Shown piece by piece: positions 22,540 through 32,898 of a stretch of 64,000 bases of DNA. A program made the translations under genes and the position numbers. Source of the DNA: Deroplatys truncata. Lineage: Eukaryota > Arthropoda > Insecta > Mantodea > Mantidae. The first letter of the stretch is position 1. Every line of letters begins with the position of its first letter. Where the stretch lies: assembly GCA_030765065.1 (NCBI GenBank), contig CM060978.1, positions 54,774,421 to 54,838,420 on the forward strand, given 5' to 3'. The notes beneath the pieces were generated by a model. The model had not been told where the DNA came from, did no database searches, and worked only from the letters and a program-made list of their open reading frames with translations.

Positions 22540-23896
22540 TAGCAGTGGTTTGTATACAGAGGGATACAAAATGTTTTGTTTACACCAAGGCTGGTGCTAA
22601 GGCTTGATCAACTATAGTAATACTGACATCACTTATTTTCCTGATTTAAACATGTTTTGGAAAATGGTTGTTCACATCATCAGGTGTCTGGTTTGTGTTG
22701 TTCATGTTTCTGTTGTGGTTGTCTATTGTGGCGTCATCCTATGGAAGTGAAATGTACTTTCAGGGGGACTTGGCAGCACAAATTAAAATTCATTAATTGT
22801 GGGCTGAGTTTCAAAATTAAGATCTCGCATATGTCTAATTCTGTTGCATATCTGGCCTGTTTGATTTGTGATGTTTGGCCAGATATGCAACAAAAACACC
22901 AACAACACGGACCAGTCGGACACTGATAATGGGAATAATCATTTCCCAAGACATGTCTAAGTGAATAAAACAAATGTCAGTGTTACTAGTTCCAACTCAC
23001 CTTACATAAATTCAATACAAACCACTGTTTCTAGCTTTTTTTCCATCTATTAAAATTACTCGCTATTTGCTTTCACTAGTTTATATTCCCCTACTGCATA
23101 GAAGGCTTCTTAATCAGGTAACAATTTAGTTTTTAGACAGCATGGCCTAAAAGTATAACTTCTAACATGGAGCATACAAGCTAAACTTTACATCATCGCA
23201 CTAGTGTGATTATCTTCAGTGTGACCAACTTTGGCTTCAACTCCAATCACATGGCAATTATGCTTTGTATTTGCACGTGTTTAATAACTCGACTTGGTTT
23301 TTACTTTTCATTCCATCTGTTTACATGATTAATTTCTCATGGTGCTTGCATCATCTGTTCACAATACAAATCGTATTACTTCAATTTATCACAACTTGTA
23401 GAGTTAACCTATACACTGTAGCTTTCTTTGATCTAAAACATTTCTCATTTAGCTAACCTACATAAAGATTAAATGGCAAAATTATGAATTCAGAAGAAAC
23501 TGAAATGGAAGTGAAATTACAGAAGCAACAGAAACAAAACACTAGAAGTACTTGCCAAAAAATCCAGAAAGCAATATGATATAGCACTTAATTGCTTCAT
23601 TGCCTGGTGTAAGGCAAAATTATAAAAAATAATTTCACTGAAAATGACTGATAGTGAATCAATAAAACATCAAAACATCTGGCATCTCACTTTTTTTTAG
23701 AGTCATCTCTCTTGTTTCAAGAATCAATACAATATTATTGATAATTTACAAATTTGAGCACTAGTTAAAAGTGGTTTTATCATAATCTACTATTATTTTT
23801 CTTGCTTCCTCTTTTATTTCTTTAATCCAGTGAAGTAAATGATTGCATATATGAATATTTTTGTCTTCTTTATGGATTTTTACAACATATTTTAGA
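22540..23896. other. No gene; one foldback structure
   Basis: No recognisable ORF. A hairpin lies at 22843-22891 with weaker pairing between about 22672-22712 and 22892-22930. Confidence 0.4.
22843..22891. repeat. Hairpin with 15-bp perfect arms
   Basis: GTTGCATATCTGGCC at 22843-22857 pairs with GGCCAGATATGCAAC at 22877-22891 across a 19-base loop. Confidence 0.85.
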
Positions 23897-23898
23897 CT

Positions 23899-23970
<72 letters not shown>

Positions 23971-23972
23971 GA
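23899..23972. repeat. (GA)n microsatellite
   Basis: Almost uninterrupted GA run beside the start of a 0.83 kb repeat copy. Confidence 0.95.
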
Positions 23973-23999
23973 AGGTAAAGCAATTCTGCAGGTATTTCT

Positions 24000-24838
24000 T
24001 TTTTACTTTCTCTACCACATAGATAGTAGAGAACGTATTTAATTCCACCCAAAAATTTGATACCGAGATTTCACCTGGAATACATGGTTTGAGGCCCCTT
24101 AACACCAAATTTTAGAAAAAGGGGGGTGTGCGTGTGGGAAACTGAACATCATTCAAAGATAAGAAGTCAGATAAATACCAAAATTGGTACCTTCCAAAGA
24201 TGACACAAAAATGTTCAAGAAAATCCCCCATGCCAAACTACCCTTTACATGGAACATTTTTCAAAATGTTTTATTTTATAAAAAACAGTTCTAAAAATTT
24301 TGATTAAAATACCATATATTAAAGTTATTTACATGACCAACAAATTGCATATCTTGAATTTTTTGGAAATAGCCTGCGAAGTGCTCTTCATTCCGAAGCA
24401 ATTTTGTATAATCTTATATAACTGGTAAACATTAAGTGATAGACGAAAACGTAGTACACAAAAAAAGCAGATCTCTTTAAAACACACAATTTATTTCAAT
24501 AACTTTTTTGCAACATAGTCATTTTTGAAATGTTATTAATGGTGCCAAATGTTCAATACTTAGCCATTCTTTTAAAGTCCTGCCAATTTTCACTTGTTTC
24601 TTACAAAGTCATAGTAACAGTATGGAATTTAAAGTCAGCATAGTGTCCAGTTCTTAAAACATTTGACTATCGCTATTTCCTTGGCATCTATAACGAAATG
24701 TGTAGTGCAGCTATTTCCGAAAAAGGTTTATCTCGATTAAAATGAAGTAGATAGGAAAACAAACTTTCGTAAGAATAATTTGTATACCTACTAAGCGATA
24801 GAGGGTAGATAAAGGCATGTAAACGTAACATATCAGAT
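24000..24838 (-). repeat. 0.83 kb interspersed repeat, copy B4 (diverged)
   Basis: Runs from TTTTTACTTTCTCTACCACA to ACGTAACATATCAG. Shares with B1 the variant block around TTCTTTTAAAGTCCTG, marking an older subfamily. Confidence 0.75.
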
Positions 24839-25411
24839 CTTTTGGATACTTTTAACAATTCTTATTGTTTTTTTCTGTAGCCTACATATTTTTAATACAT
24901 GTTTCTTCCCTGCTCATAAAAATAGTCCTGTAACTCAAATGTGAGGTACAAATGTGTATTATACCTGTGCTGCGCTATCTTCATCCAAGGTTTGTACGAC
25001 TGTTTTAGAATATATTAACCCTTAAGGATATAGTTTTTCTCCAGCAGGCTTGAAAGGAATGAAAGTAGAATTTTAAAGTATATGAGAGAACAGAGCAATA
25101 GAACTTTGGCACACAGATAAAACATTTTTAATTTAAAAAAAAAAAGAATAAAAAAGGCACTGCAAATGAAAAATGTGCAACATGCTGATACAAAACACAT
25201 GTTCATGCTCCTTGCAATCACCTGCAAATAATTTCAAATTCTTCATAGTTCACTAATTTCATATCACTCTTCATGCCTTTAATGATATCTTAGCTAGAAT
25301 TTTAGATTTAAATGAAGTATTAATATTAGCAACAACATATGGTCCAGTTTATGCTGCGAGGTAAATAATTAGCACACAGGCTCATGCTAAGTGAACATTT
25401 GATCTGTAAGT

Positions 25412-25738
25412 TCACTGATAATGCCTTTGATCAACTGGCTCTTGGCTCTCAAGAATACTCGATACTGAATTTGGAAGTTTTAAAAACTTTTCATGGAAAT
25501 GATCCTCAAACACTGCACTAAAATCAGGATCCAAGTGCAATATTGCATTTCTGGTATTTAAATAACGAAACACGTGGTTATTTAAAAACGGCATTTTTAA
25601 ATGGACGCGTGCAGGTTTCTGCAATTTTTGTTGAGTTTCTTTAATACTCTCTGCAAAATGTTCTCTGAAAATTTTGCAAAGATCTAAAGATCCTTTTATA
25701 GTAAGTTTGGTTTTGGATTTAGTTTTATTATATTCCAT
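25412..25738 (-). CDS. Unrecognised 108-residue ORF
   Basis: It starts MEYNKTKSKTKLTIKGS and has a balanced composition with DLCKIFREHFAESIKE and AVFEDHFHEKFLKLP, unlike the low-complexity chance ORFs nearby. I do not recognise a family. It could be a host exon, a transposon remnant or chance. The flanks are AT-rich with no clear splice sites checked. Confidence 0.2.
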   Translation of the reverse strand: MEYNKTKSKTKLTIKGSLDLCKIFREHFAESIKETQQKLQKPARVHLKMPFLNNHVFRYLNTRNAILHLDPDFSAVFEDHFHEKFLKLPNSVSSILESQEPVDQRHYQ

Positions 25739-26147
25739 TGATTTTTAAAAACAGTGTTACATAATTTATTTAATTTTAATCTCATTTTTTGAAAATTATT
25801 TTCTCAGAAAGTTATATGCATATGACCATGAAAATTAATTTCAAGTAAATTGGTTGAAATTCGTAGAAATTAGCATTTCAGTACTGAATAACATTGATGG
25901 ATCTTGAAATTGTATTATGGTGCTTAGAAAAATACCTAATTCAAGCCTATATGTAACAGTTCGTGAATTGGATTCATAAAACAGGAATGTGATCACAAGC
26001 AACAAAGAAGCGTTTTGTCTCAACATTATGTAGTTGTTTCAGTTGCCCACTCCAAAACTGAATACTCAACTCAAGTAGGTATGGATTGATTGCAACAGTT
26101 GGTATTTATTACCTTATGAGCATAGCTGTGTTTTTATTATTTTTATT

Positions 26148-26151
26148 TTTA

Positions 26152-26214
<63 letters not shown>
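26148..26214. repeat. (ATT)n microsatellite
   Basis: Uninterrupted run of ATT. Confidence 0.95.
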
Positions 26215-26216
<2 letters not shown>

Positions 26217-26969
26217 ATGTTTTGCAACTTTGACCAGAAGTATCATAATATATGTTTCATAATAAATGTAGACAATTTAAACCCGTAAATTTTTAGAGAA
26301 TTTTCATGAATTTCTCATTTTCTCACAAAAGTCTTTATTTACACAATAAACACAAAAATTGATATATTTTAAAAATTAGTTACATTTACATGTTGGCAAT
26401 ATAAAGGTAATCAAAGCAATCAATTTTCTTTTTGAGCCTCAAAATTAATTGCAAAACCTGATAATCTCGATTTGGTAGTGTAAGCAACTACCTGAATTTC
26501 AGAGTGAAAGTAATAGGCATGTACTTTTATGTTATATTGAATTTTGTAACTATGTCCGAATGTACCGCATGCTTTGTTGACATTAAAGCTAAAGGTTACC
26601 AATTTCATAGGTTTGGCGAGATATCTGTTCCAGCCTTATGACCACCAATAAATGCAGACAGTGAAAGATTCTTTTTTGCACTATAATTTAATAGTTACTT
26701 ACGAGATTTTCAGTGCCCTGAAAACAATGTAATCTCTTGTATGTTGCCATTTGGTGTCATGGAATAAACAGTGTGGCTAAATAATATTTAATTTAATATT
26801 TCCTACCAAACATTAATATCCTTTCAAAAATAACTTGTATATGTGTTTATACCTTGTATAAACTACTGGTGGTATTAATAATTCAATGGAGTGCTAAGCA
26901 AGCAGTGGAAGAGAGTGGACGTGTTAGGAAGAAGCTCCTGGAGTGGATGAAAGAGGGGCTTAAGTAACC

Positions 26970-27578
26970 ATGGGAATTGGCACTGAGGTGTATAGAGCAA
27001 GAATTGGAACATTTAACAAGTTAAAGTGGAAGGATTCTAAAACAAACAAAGGTGTAGAAGAGATGGCAAACATGTTTCTTCTCACATGTATAATAGGTAT
27101 ACTATTGATAATTGGTGGAGTTGAAATCAACCCTGGGCCAAATGGGGATCAAAACGTCATGGAACAAACGTTGGCATACATTAAAGATATGGATGAGAGA
27201 TTAGGAATTAAACTCAATGGGATGGAAAAGGAACTAATAGATATCAAGGGAGAGATCAAAAATGAAATGCAAGATATACGAAATGAGATACAGAAAGTTA
27301 AAAGTAGAGTTGAGCTGCTGGAAGAGAGACACCGCAGATTTAATCTGGTTATAGCAGGAGTGAAAGAAAGGAACGGAGTATGGCCTGTAGATGAGGTCAG
27401 AGAGATTATAGAAGGAAAGCTTGGTTTGAAGTTACAGGACTGGGAGATTAGAGAAGCATTTAGAGTGGGGAGATCAAGAGGAGCCAGAATGATAGTTGCA
27501 AGATTTACGTCAGTGCAGTTTGTGTATGAAGTATTGAAGAAATCAAAGTTACTAAAAGGAACAAATATCTTTATATAA
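26970..27578 (+). CDS. LINE N-terminal ORF with 2A-like peptide and coiled coil
   Basis: 202 residues. Residues 34-48 are strongly hydrophobic (MFLLTCIIGILLIIG from M35), followed immediately by GGVEINPGP at 49-57, a 2A-type ribosome-skipping motif (canonical D-V/I-E-x-N-P-G-P, here with G for D). Residues 65-125 are a charged coiled coil (DIKGEIKNEMQDIRNEIQKV). The C-terminal part (RRFNLVIAGVKE ... VREIIEGKLGL ... AFRVGR) resembles the RNA-binding ORF1 domain of LINEs. In-frame ATGs at 27063 and 27072 would give a short hydrophobic leader ending at the 2A, so the real start may be one of them. If 2A works, the leader is released and the RNA-binding part starts at proline 57. Confidence 0.75.
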   Translation: MGIGTEVYRARIGTFNKLKWKDSKTNKGVEEMANMFLLTCIIGILLIIGGVEINPGPNGDQNVMEQTLAYIKDMDERLGIKLNGMEKELIDIKGEIKNEMQDIRNEIQKVKSRVELLEERHRRFNLVIAGVKERNGVWPVDEVREIIEGKLGLKLQDWEIREAFRVGRSRGARMIVARFTSVQFVYEVLKKSKLLKGTNIFI

Positions 27579-27609
27579 GTCAAGTGATGGTTTTATCGAA
27601 TTTTGTGAA

Positions 27610-27897
27610 GTGAACGCTTTAGACATATTGAACGGTAAATATGGAGATGATTTGGAGGGAGAGTTTACTTTTGTTAATATGAATGGGCAAAGTGTCATTG
27701 ATTATATATTATGGCCGATTAGCAAGGCATATACAATAGAAAACTTTAAGGTACTAAACTTTGTATCTAATAGCTCCCACTTCCCGCTGGTAGTGGAGAT
27801 TCAAAGGCGATCAGAGGAAGTACGGGAATTCAGACGGGAATGGGGAAAGATACTAAGCAATATATTGAATTTAAATGGAGGGAGGAACAGAGGATAG
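27610..27897 (+). pseudogene. LINE endonuclease C-terminal remnant
   Basis: DILNGKYGDDLEGEFTFVNM, GQSVIDYIL and NSSHFPLVVEI are the last conserved blocks of the EEP endonuclease, the final one carrying the catalytic SxH. The N-terminal two thirds, with the N, E and Y/D catalytic blocks, are deleted. Its frame differs from both neighbours. Confidence 0.8.
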
Positions 27898-27934
27898 AAT
27901 TTAAACGAACATTAGATTCCAAGCATGGTCAAAT

Positions 27935-29725
27935 ATGTCAACAGGAATGATTTTTATGATAAAGAACCAGGAAATAGAGAATGTAAACAATATTTTTAAT
28001 ATGTTAATGCAAAGAGCAGGGGAAGGGATGAGAAGGGGGAGAGGCAGGGTAATAAAGGAAATAGGGTGGTATGATGAGGAATGCAAAATAACAAAAAAGG
28101 TGGTGAAACAGGCATTAGTACGATGGAAAAAGAGAGGGTATGAGGAAGATAAGAAGGAATACCTAAAGAGTAGGAATTTATATAATGCGCTATTAGAAGA
28201 AAAGAAACAAGAATGGAGAAATAAAGAACAAAGTAATTTGATTAAAGTATTAAGGGAAAACAATGCCAGTAAGGTGTGGAGAGTGTTAAAATCCACGTAT
28301 AATAAATGGTTAGTTAAACCAAATATCACTTCAGCAGATTGGATGGAGTATTTTAAAATGTTATTCGAGGAGGAGGGCTTTATCAAGATGAAGCCAGTGG
28401 CGGATTTTGGAGTGGGATACATAGATATATTAGATAGTGAAGTAAGAGATGAGGAGGTAGTGAAACAAGTGAAGGTAATGAAAAATAATAAGGCAACAGG
28501 TATTGATGGAATTCCTACCGAGTTTATCAAAGAATGGTGTAGCGATGAGACTAGAGTAAAGATGTTTACTGATTTGTTTAATGTAATAAAAACCAAGGGG
28601 TATATACCGAAGCATTGGAGGAAAGCAATAATTCATCCTATATATAAAGGTAAGGGGAGTGTTGATAAGCCCAATAATTACAGGGGAATAGCATTACTTT
28701 CAAATGTTGGAAAGATTTTCACAGGGATTTTAGCTAATAGGATACAAAACTGGGTAGAGGAATATAATATCCTCTCGGAGTTTCAAATGGGTTTCCGTAA
28801 GAGGAGGAGATCGGTAGATAACTTATTCATAATTAAAACTCTGGTGGATAAGTATTTAAAAGAAAAAAGGGGAAAATTATACATGGCATTTGTCGATTTG
28901 GAGAAAGCGTATGACCGCATTGATTTAAATTTGTTGTGGCACAAACTTTTGAGGAAGGGAGTAAGCCAACAGATAGTAAATTTATTTAAAGCTCTATACA
29001 AGGACAACACTTTCTGTGTGAAAGTAGGAGTAGGATTGGTGACAAAAGAAGTAAATCAAAGGAAGGGGCTACGACAAGGATGTAAATTAAGTCCAGTGTT
29101 ATTTAATCTGTACATTGATGATATCCTCACTGAGATAGGAAGGAATAATACTTGGTTGCCTACGATAAATAAGGTATCAATCCCTGGGTTATTATTCGCT
29201 GATGATTTAGTGATAGGATCAGTTTCAACGATTGGTCTGAAGCAGTCCCTACAGCAAATGAATAAATACTGCGATGAGTGGAATTTGAAAGTAAATCAAG
29301 AGAAGACTCAAATTATAGTGTTTAAGAAAGGTGCCAAACTGAGCAAGTATGAAAAGTGGAAGAATGGAGAGAAGGAATATAAAGTGGTCAGAGACTGTAT
29401 ATATTTAGGGGTTAAAATGGATGGGGGTGGAAAATGGGAGAAACAGAAGAAACTGGTATTGACAAAGGGGAAAGGGGCAATGGCAGCGATTAGAGGGTGC
29501 AAATATAGAATACCAGATATAAATGTTAAATGGCTAGAGAAAATATATAACACAGTAGTTGAAGCAAAAATGTTATATGGTAGTGAAATATGGGGAGTAG
29601 AACGAGGCTGGGAAGAGATAGATATGGTACATAGGAGTTTCTGCAGAGAAGTTTTAGGCCTGCTAAATGCTACAGTTAAGGAATTTGCTCTAATTGAAAT
29701 GCAGAGAGTGGGGGGAAAGGGGTAA
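27935..29725 (+). CDS. LINE reverse transcriptase (ORF2 core)
   Basis: 596-residue open frame. RT blocks seen in order are TGIDGIPTEFIK, NYRGIALLSNVGKIF, GFRKRRRSVDNLF, FVDLEKAYDRI (catalytic D), RQGCKLSPVLFNLYIDDI and LLFADDLVIGS (catalytic FADD at 29195-29206), then thumb-like segments to MLYGSEIWGV. Role: copies LINE RNA into DNA at a nicked target. The N-terminal linker starts out of frame with the endonuclease. It ends at TAA 29723-29725, where a frameshift in a G-rich stretch separates it from the C-terminal region. Loss of the endonuclease makes this copy non-autonomous even with RT open. Confidence 0.85.
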   Translation: MSTGMIFMIKNQEIENVNNIFNMLMQRAGEGMRRGRGRVIKEIGWYDEECKITKKVVKQALVRWKKRGYEEDKKEYLKSRNLYNALLEEKKQEWRNKEQSNLIKVLRENNASKVWRVLKSTYNKWLVKPNITSADWMEYFKMLFEEEGFIKMKPVADFGVGYIDILDSEVRDEEVVKQVKVMKNNKATGIDGIPTEFIKEWCSDETRVKMFTDLFNVIKTKGYIPKHWRKAIIHPIYKGKGSVDKPNNYRGIALLSNVGKIFTGILANRIQNWVEEYNILSEFQMGFRKRRRSVDNLFIIKTLVDKYLKEKRGKLYMAFVDLEKAYDRIDLNLLWHKLLRKGVSQQIVNLFKALYKDNTFCVKVGVGLVTKEVNQRKGLRQGCKLSPVLFNLYIDDILTEIGRNNTWLPTINKVSIPGLLFADDLVIGSVSTIGLKQSLQQMNKYCDEWNLKVNQEKTQIIVFKKGAKLSKYEKWKNGEKEYKVVRDCIYLGVKMDGGGKWEKQKKLVLTKGKGAMAAIRGCKYRIPDINVKWLEKIYNTVVEAKMLYGSEIWGVERGWEEIDMVHRSFCREVLGLLNATVKEFALIEMQRVGGKG

Positions 29726-29727
29726 TA

Positions 29728-30357
29728 ATGGAGAGAGCTCTTAAATATTGGCACAGACTATTAAATTTAGAAGAGAAGAACTTGTTGAGGCAGTGTTTGG
29801 AATTCCAAGAAAGGAGCTTAAAGAAGAATGGGTGGAGTTATAGTATACAAACTAATTTGGAAAATAGTGGTCTAGGGGAAATCTGGAGAAGGAGGGAAAA
29901 TAATGTTAAGGGTTTTTGGAAAGAAGCTAGGCAGAGGTTTGAAGATATAGAGATACAAAATTTATTTAGCAACATTGGGAACAAAAGTTCCTTGGAATCA
30001 TATATATTAATAAAAAATGTATGGGCTAGAGAACAGTACGTGGATAACTCAAATAAGGAACAAAGAGAAAGTATTGCCTGGGCACGAGCAGGTGTATGGA
30101 GATTAATAGGAATGAGAAATGGGTTCCCACAGAATCAATGCCCAATATGTGGGGAAAGAGAAGATTTAGAACATATCGTTTTTGACTGTAAAGGTACACA
30201 GCATTGGAGAAAGGTAGCCATAAATGGAAAATGGTTAAAACGGGACAGGAAAGTAGCTTTAAGCAAGATTTTTAACAAGGATAGTAAAAAGGTAGGAGAA
30301 TACTTGTCCAAAGTTAAAAAGAAATGGTTATGGACAATAAAAAGAGATGTAAATTAA
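29728..30357 (+). CDS. LINE ORF2 C-terminal region with CCHC knuckle
   Basis: 209 residues, in the +1 frame relative to the RT ORF. Both frames read GGKG just before the junction, so a small indel in the G-run at 29711-29722 explains the split. It contains CPICGEREDLEHIVFDC (C-x2-C-x7-H-x4-C) and ends VGEYLSKVKKKWLWTIK. Homologous to 11446-12000, to the end of 12137-13060 and to 47210-47800. Confidence 0.8.
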   Translation: MERALKYWHRLLNLEEKNLLRQCLEFQERSLKKNGWSYSIQTNLENSGLGEIWRRRENNVKGFWKEARQRFEDIEIQNLFSNIGNKSSLESYILIKNVWAREQYVDNSNKEQRESIAWARAGVWRLIGMRNGFPQNQCPICGEREDLEHIVFDCKGTQHWRKVAINGKWLKRDRKVALSKIFNKDSKKVGEYLSKVKKKWLWTIKRDVN

Positions 30358-30383
30358 TTTCATCAAGTGATGTTATGTAATTA

Positions 30384-30384
<1 letters not shown>

Positions 30385-30415
<31 letters not shown>

Positions 30416-30418
30416 GTA

Positions 30419-30450
<32 letters not shown>
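30385..30450. repeat. (ATT)n microsatellite in LINE 3' UTR
   Basis: ATT run with one TAG interruption, inside the 3' UTR of the family A LINE. Confidence 0.9.
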
Positions 30451-30452
<2 letters not shown>

Positions 30453-30907
30453 TATTACTATAAGATTATTATTTTCGTATCATTACTATTATTTTTACAA
30501 CTATTTGTATTATTATCATCATTTTTTATGTTATAATAAGAGTGTAATATGGGTAGAATATGGCAAGATAACAGCTTGGGCTGATGTATAGCCATATTCT
30601 AAGGAAGATTGCTAGCACAAATAAATAAATAAATAAAAATAATTCAATTTTAAGGATAATACAGTATTTTTCTACTATGTAAAATAACTTAAATCTTTTT
30701 TCTCCAAATGAATTTCAAAGTCAGTTTTTATATGCATATAATTTGTTTTTATTTTTGTCGCAAACTTATTGCACAATTTTGTTGTATTATTAACACAAAA
30801 CTGCAAAACTTTAAACATTAAATGTGAACTCTTTAAAAAATTATCACAATAAAACCCACCCCTACTTATCAGGGTAACTCAATAGATGAAAGAAGCAATT
30901 GTACCTA

Positions 30908-31038
30908 CTGTCCATTCTAAACCAGAGTTCCCTCTGATGTAAACAGAAGCACGTGCTTCGGCTTGTCAGGAACCCAAGAATATACTTTTACGCCAACGTA
31001 AATAGTTCCTTAATACATGTATTGCATTTATAATATCA
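30908..31038 (+). mobile_element. Truncated left end of a C-family transposon (C3)
   Basis: Starts CTGTCCATTCTAAACCAGAG after TA and follows C1 and C2 up to about 31035, where a mariner remnant begins. The rest of the element is lost. Confidence 0.75.
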
Positions 31039-31039
31039 T

Positions 31040-31777
31040 GGCACAAGTTTTTCAATACCCCCTCTGTAAAAGTCTGCCGCCTGTGACTTCAACCACTGGT
31101 TTACAGCGGCATGCAGCTGAGCACCAGTACAAAGCATCAATTTGATGCACCAAACTCTGTGAAATTTTGGGAAAATGTTCCGAAAGTTCTGTAATCGTGA
31201 AAACAACGATTTTCACAAATTTTGTCATTGATTTGCATTGACAGTTCATCAGTCATAAGGCTAGGCCTACCACTGCGATCCTCGTCGTGAACATTGGTAC
31301 GGCCATTTTTAAAATCAATGCACCATTGGAAAGGTAGAATCAAGCGATTGAAAAATTTCAATGCCATAGCCGGGATTTGAACCACGGATCTCCCGGTCTG
31401 AATTTTCCAGTCGCTTGATTCTACCTTTCCAATCCTGTCCAACACACGGCTTGTGTGGAAGAACAATTAATTCCAATGCACCATTGCCTGACTCGGCTTT
31501 CACTCATTATTCCCTGCCCGTAAACATCACAAAGTTGACGATAAATTTCAATTGGTTTGTTCTTTTTAGACAACCGCACTTCACTATTGGCGGGATTTTC
31601 TATTGCAGTGCACATTTTAACAACTCACAGAGAGTACAGTAAGGAAGGCACAGTCCTCAAGCTACCACAGCTGGATGCATACTGAATGTAGGAACGTTCT
31701 GACACCAAGATGGCGGCTCTAGCCCTACTCATCGCCACAATAGCCCAAAACATCTGGGACTTTCTGGACTGCCCTCG
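31040..31777 (-). mobile_element. Mariner transposon remnant carrying a SINE
   Basis: The 5' terminal repeat (CGAGGGCAGTCCAGAAAGTC on the minus strand) lies at the right with TA outside. The transposase N-terminus reads MCTAIENPANSEVRLSKKN, EIYRQLCDVYGQGIMSESRV and TNVHDEDRSGRPSLMTDEL. It then jumps by deletion to the C-terminal QWLKSQAADFYRGGIEKLVP. The catalytic middle and the 3' terminal repeat are missing. A SINE is inserted at 31329-31473. It joins C3 on the left. Confidence 0.8.
31329..31473. mobile_element. SINE (family S) with inverted 5' part and 13-bp target duplication
   Basis: Flanked by CAATGCACCATTG at 31316-31328 and 31474-31486, a perfect 13-bp duplication of mariner sequence. 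The right part is the SINE 3' body in plus orientation (GATTCTACCTTTCCAATC ... GTGTGGAAGAACAATTAATT). The left part is the body and B box in minus orientation (GGGATTTGAACC). The two parts overlap, so about 33 bp form an inverted repeat. This is the pattern left by twin priming during target-primed reverse transcription. Confidence 0.8.
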
Positions 31778-31935
31778 TATATAAGAGAACTATGGAAGAA
31801 AATGTCACAAAATGAAATTTGATAGATTATTTTCGGAAATAGGATGGACACATACTCAGAAGACCTAAAAGTATTCCAAAGAGACCTTTGGACTGGGATC
31901 CTTAAGGACAGTAAAGGAGAAAAGACCTACAAATA

Positions 31936-32519
31936 CAGGATGCCCATAAAGTCCCAATACATTTTCTTGTTCCTAGTCTGCTACACCACCATAAACATAT
32001 TAGAAAACAGAGTAGGACTTTATAAAGTCTAATACAGTTCAACATGTCCAGCTTCATTATCAACACAAGACAATCTACCTGAACATGCTGAAGTTGTTCC
32101 TGGAGCCACAGTTATGGCAGGATTGTATTCTTGCCTCTGTCATTTATCAACAAGATGGGGCACCACTCCACTATGCAAATATTGTACAGACTATCTGAAT
32201 GAGACCTTTCCTAACCATGGATCGGAAGAGTGGCATATCGCCTGCTCCCCCTACTTCATTCCCCCTGACTTTTAGCATGGGGTTTCATGAAGAGCTAGGT
32301 TTACGCTACCACGGTGCAAGATGTATGAGCTGAAACAAAGAATAAGAGCGGCATGCCTGCAATAAACCCTCAAATCTTACAGCATGTGTTCCATAAAAAC
32401 CACAAGATGATGTGAAGAGTGTGCTGATAATGAAGGTAGACATGTTGAACTGCATTAGACCTTATAAGGTCCTACTCATCATTTATTGGTTGTATCAGAC
32501 AAGGAATATGTGCACCCTG
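31936..32519 (+). mobile_element. TA-flanked Tc1/mariner-superfamily transposon remnant
   Basis: CAGGATGCCCATAAAGTCC at the left and the inverse of TGCACCCTG at the right, each next to TA. 32080-32290 reads LNMLKLFLEPQLWQD, VIYQQDGAPLHYANIV and PAPPTSFPLTFSMGF, the remains of QQDGAPPH and PRSPDLTPLDFFMWG blocks (last two catalytic D). LKQRIRAACLQ and CADNEGRHVEL follow. The N-terminal half is deleted and frames shift. Confidence 0.65.
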
Positions 32520-32898
32520 TACATGAGGGGTACAAAATATAATAAACAATTTGGAAACTTTAAATGTAACAACAAAAAGAGGCTTTAAAGCATGCAAGAT
32601 GAAGACAACTATATTTTATGAGCTCATGGTAATTAAATTTATAGAGAAGATTTTTCTAGAGGGCATTATAATTGTCACTGTGTACTAAAAGCCTTTATAA
32701 ATGAAAGCTACATTACTGAGGGACAGAAACTGAACAAGCAAAAAGCTGGAATGGAAATAAGGATTTAGCAAAAACAGTTCGGTTATACGCTTTCAAGGCC
32801 CTAAGCCTCCAAGAGAAATACTAGTACAGCAGGTAATTACTTTAAACCAAATCCCTCTCCCCAAAAAAACTGAATTGTTACAGAAATAATACAAACCT

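Larger units (their letters stand above)
24839..26880. other. No recognised gene; one ORF and one microsatellite
   Basis: Two kilobases of AT-rich DNA holding only the 108-residue minus ORF at 25412-25738 and an (ATT)n run. Confidence 0.4.
26885..30645 (+). mobile_element. LINE (family A), L2/CR1-like, most complete copy
   Basis: Parts in order: an N-terminal ORF with a 2A-like motif and coiled coil (26970-27578), the last third of an endonuclease (27610-27897), a long reverse transcriptase ORF (27935-29725), and a C-terminal knuckle region (29728-30357). The 3' UTR holds an (ATT)n tract and ends in AAATAAATAAATAAATAAAA. Most of the endonuclease is deleted at about 27580-27610. There are at least two frameshifts between endonuclease and RT and one near 29711. 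The RT is open for 596 codons, so the copy is relatively young. Clade is by eye. Confidence 0.85.

Noticed and set aside
23761-24108. ORF of 115 residues with a long Leu-Ser repeat
   Set aside because: It is the translation of the (GA)n microsatellite and the adjoining repeat copy.
27901-28596. 231-residue minus-strand ORF
   Set aside because: Antisense shadow of the LINE reverse transcriptase.
30367-30591. 74-residue Ile-rich ORF
   Set aside because: Translation of the (ATT)n tract in the LINE 3' UTR.
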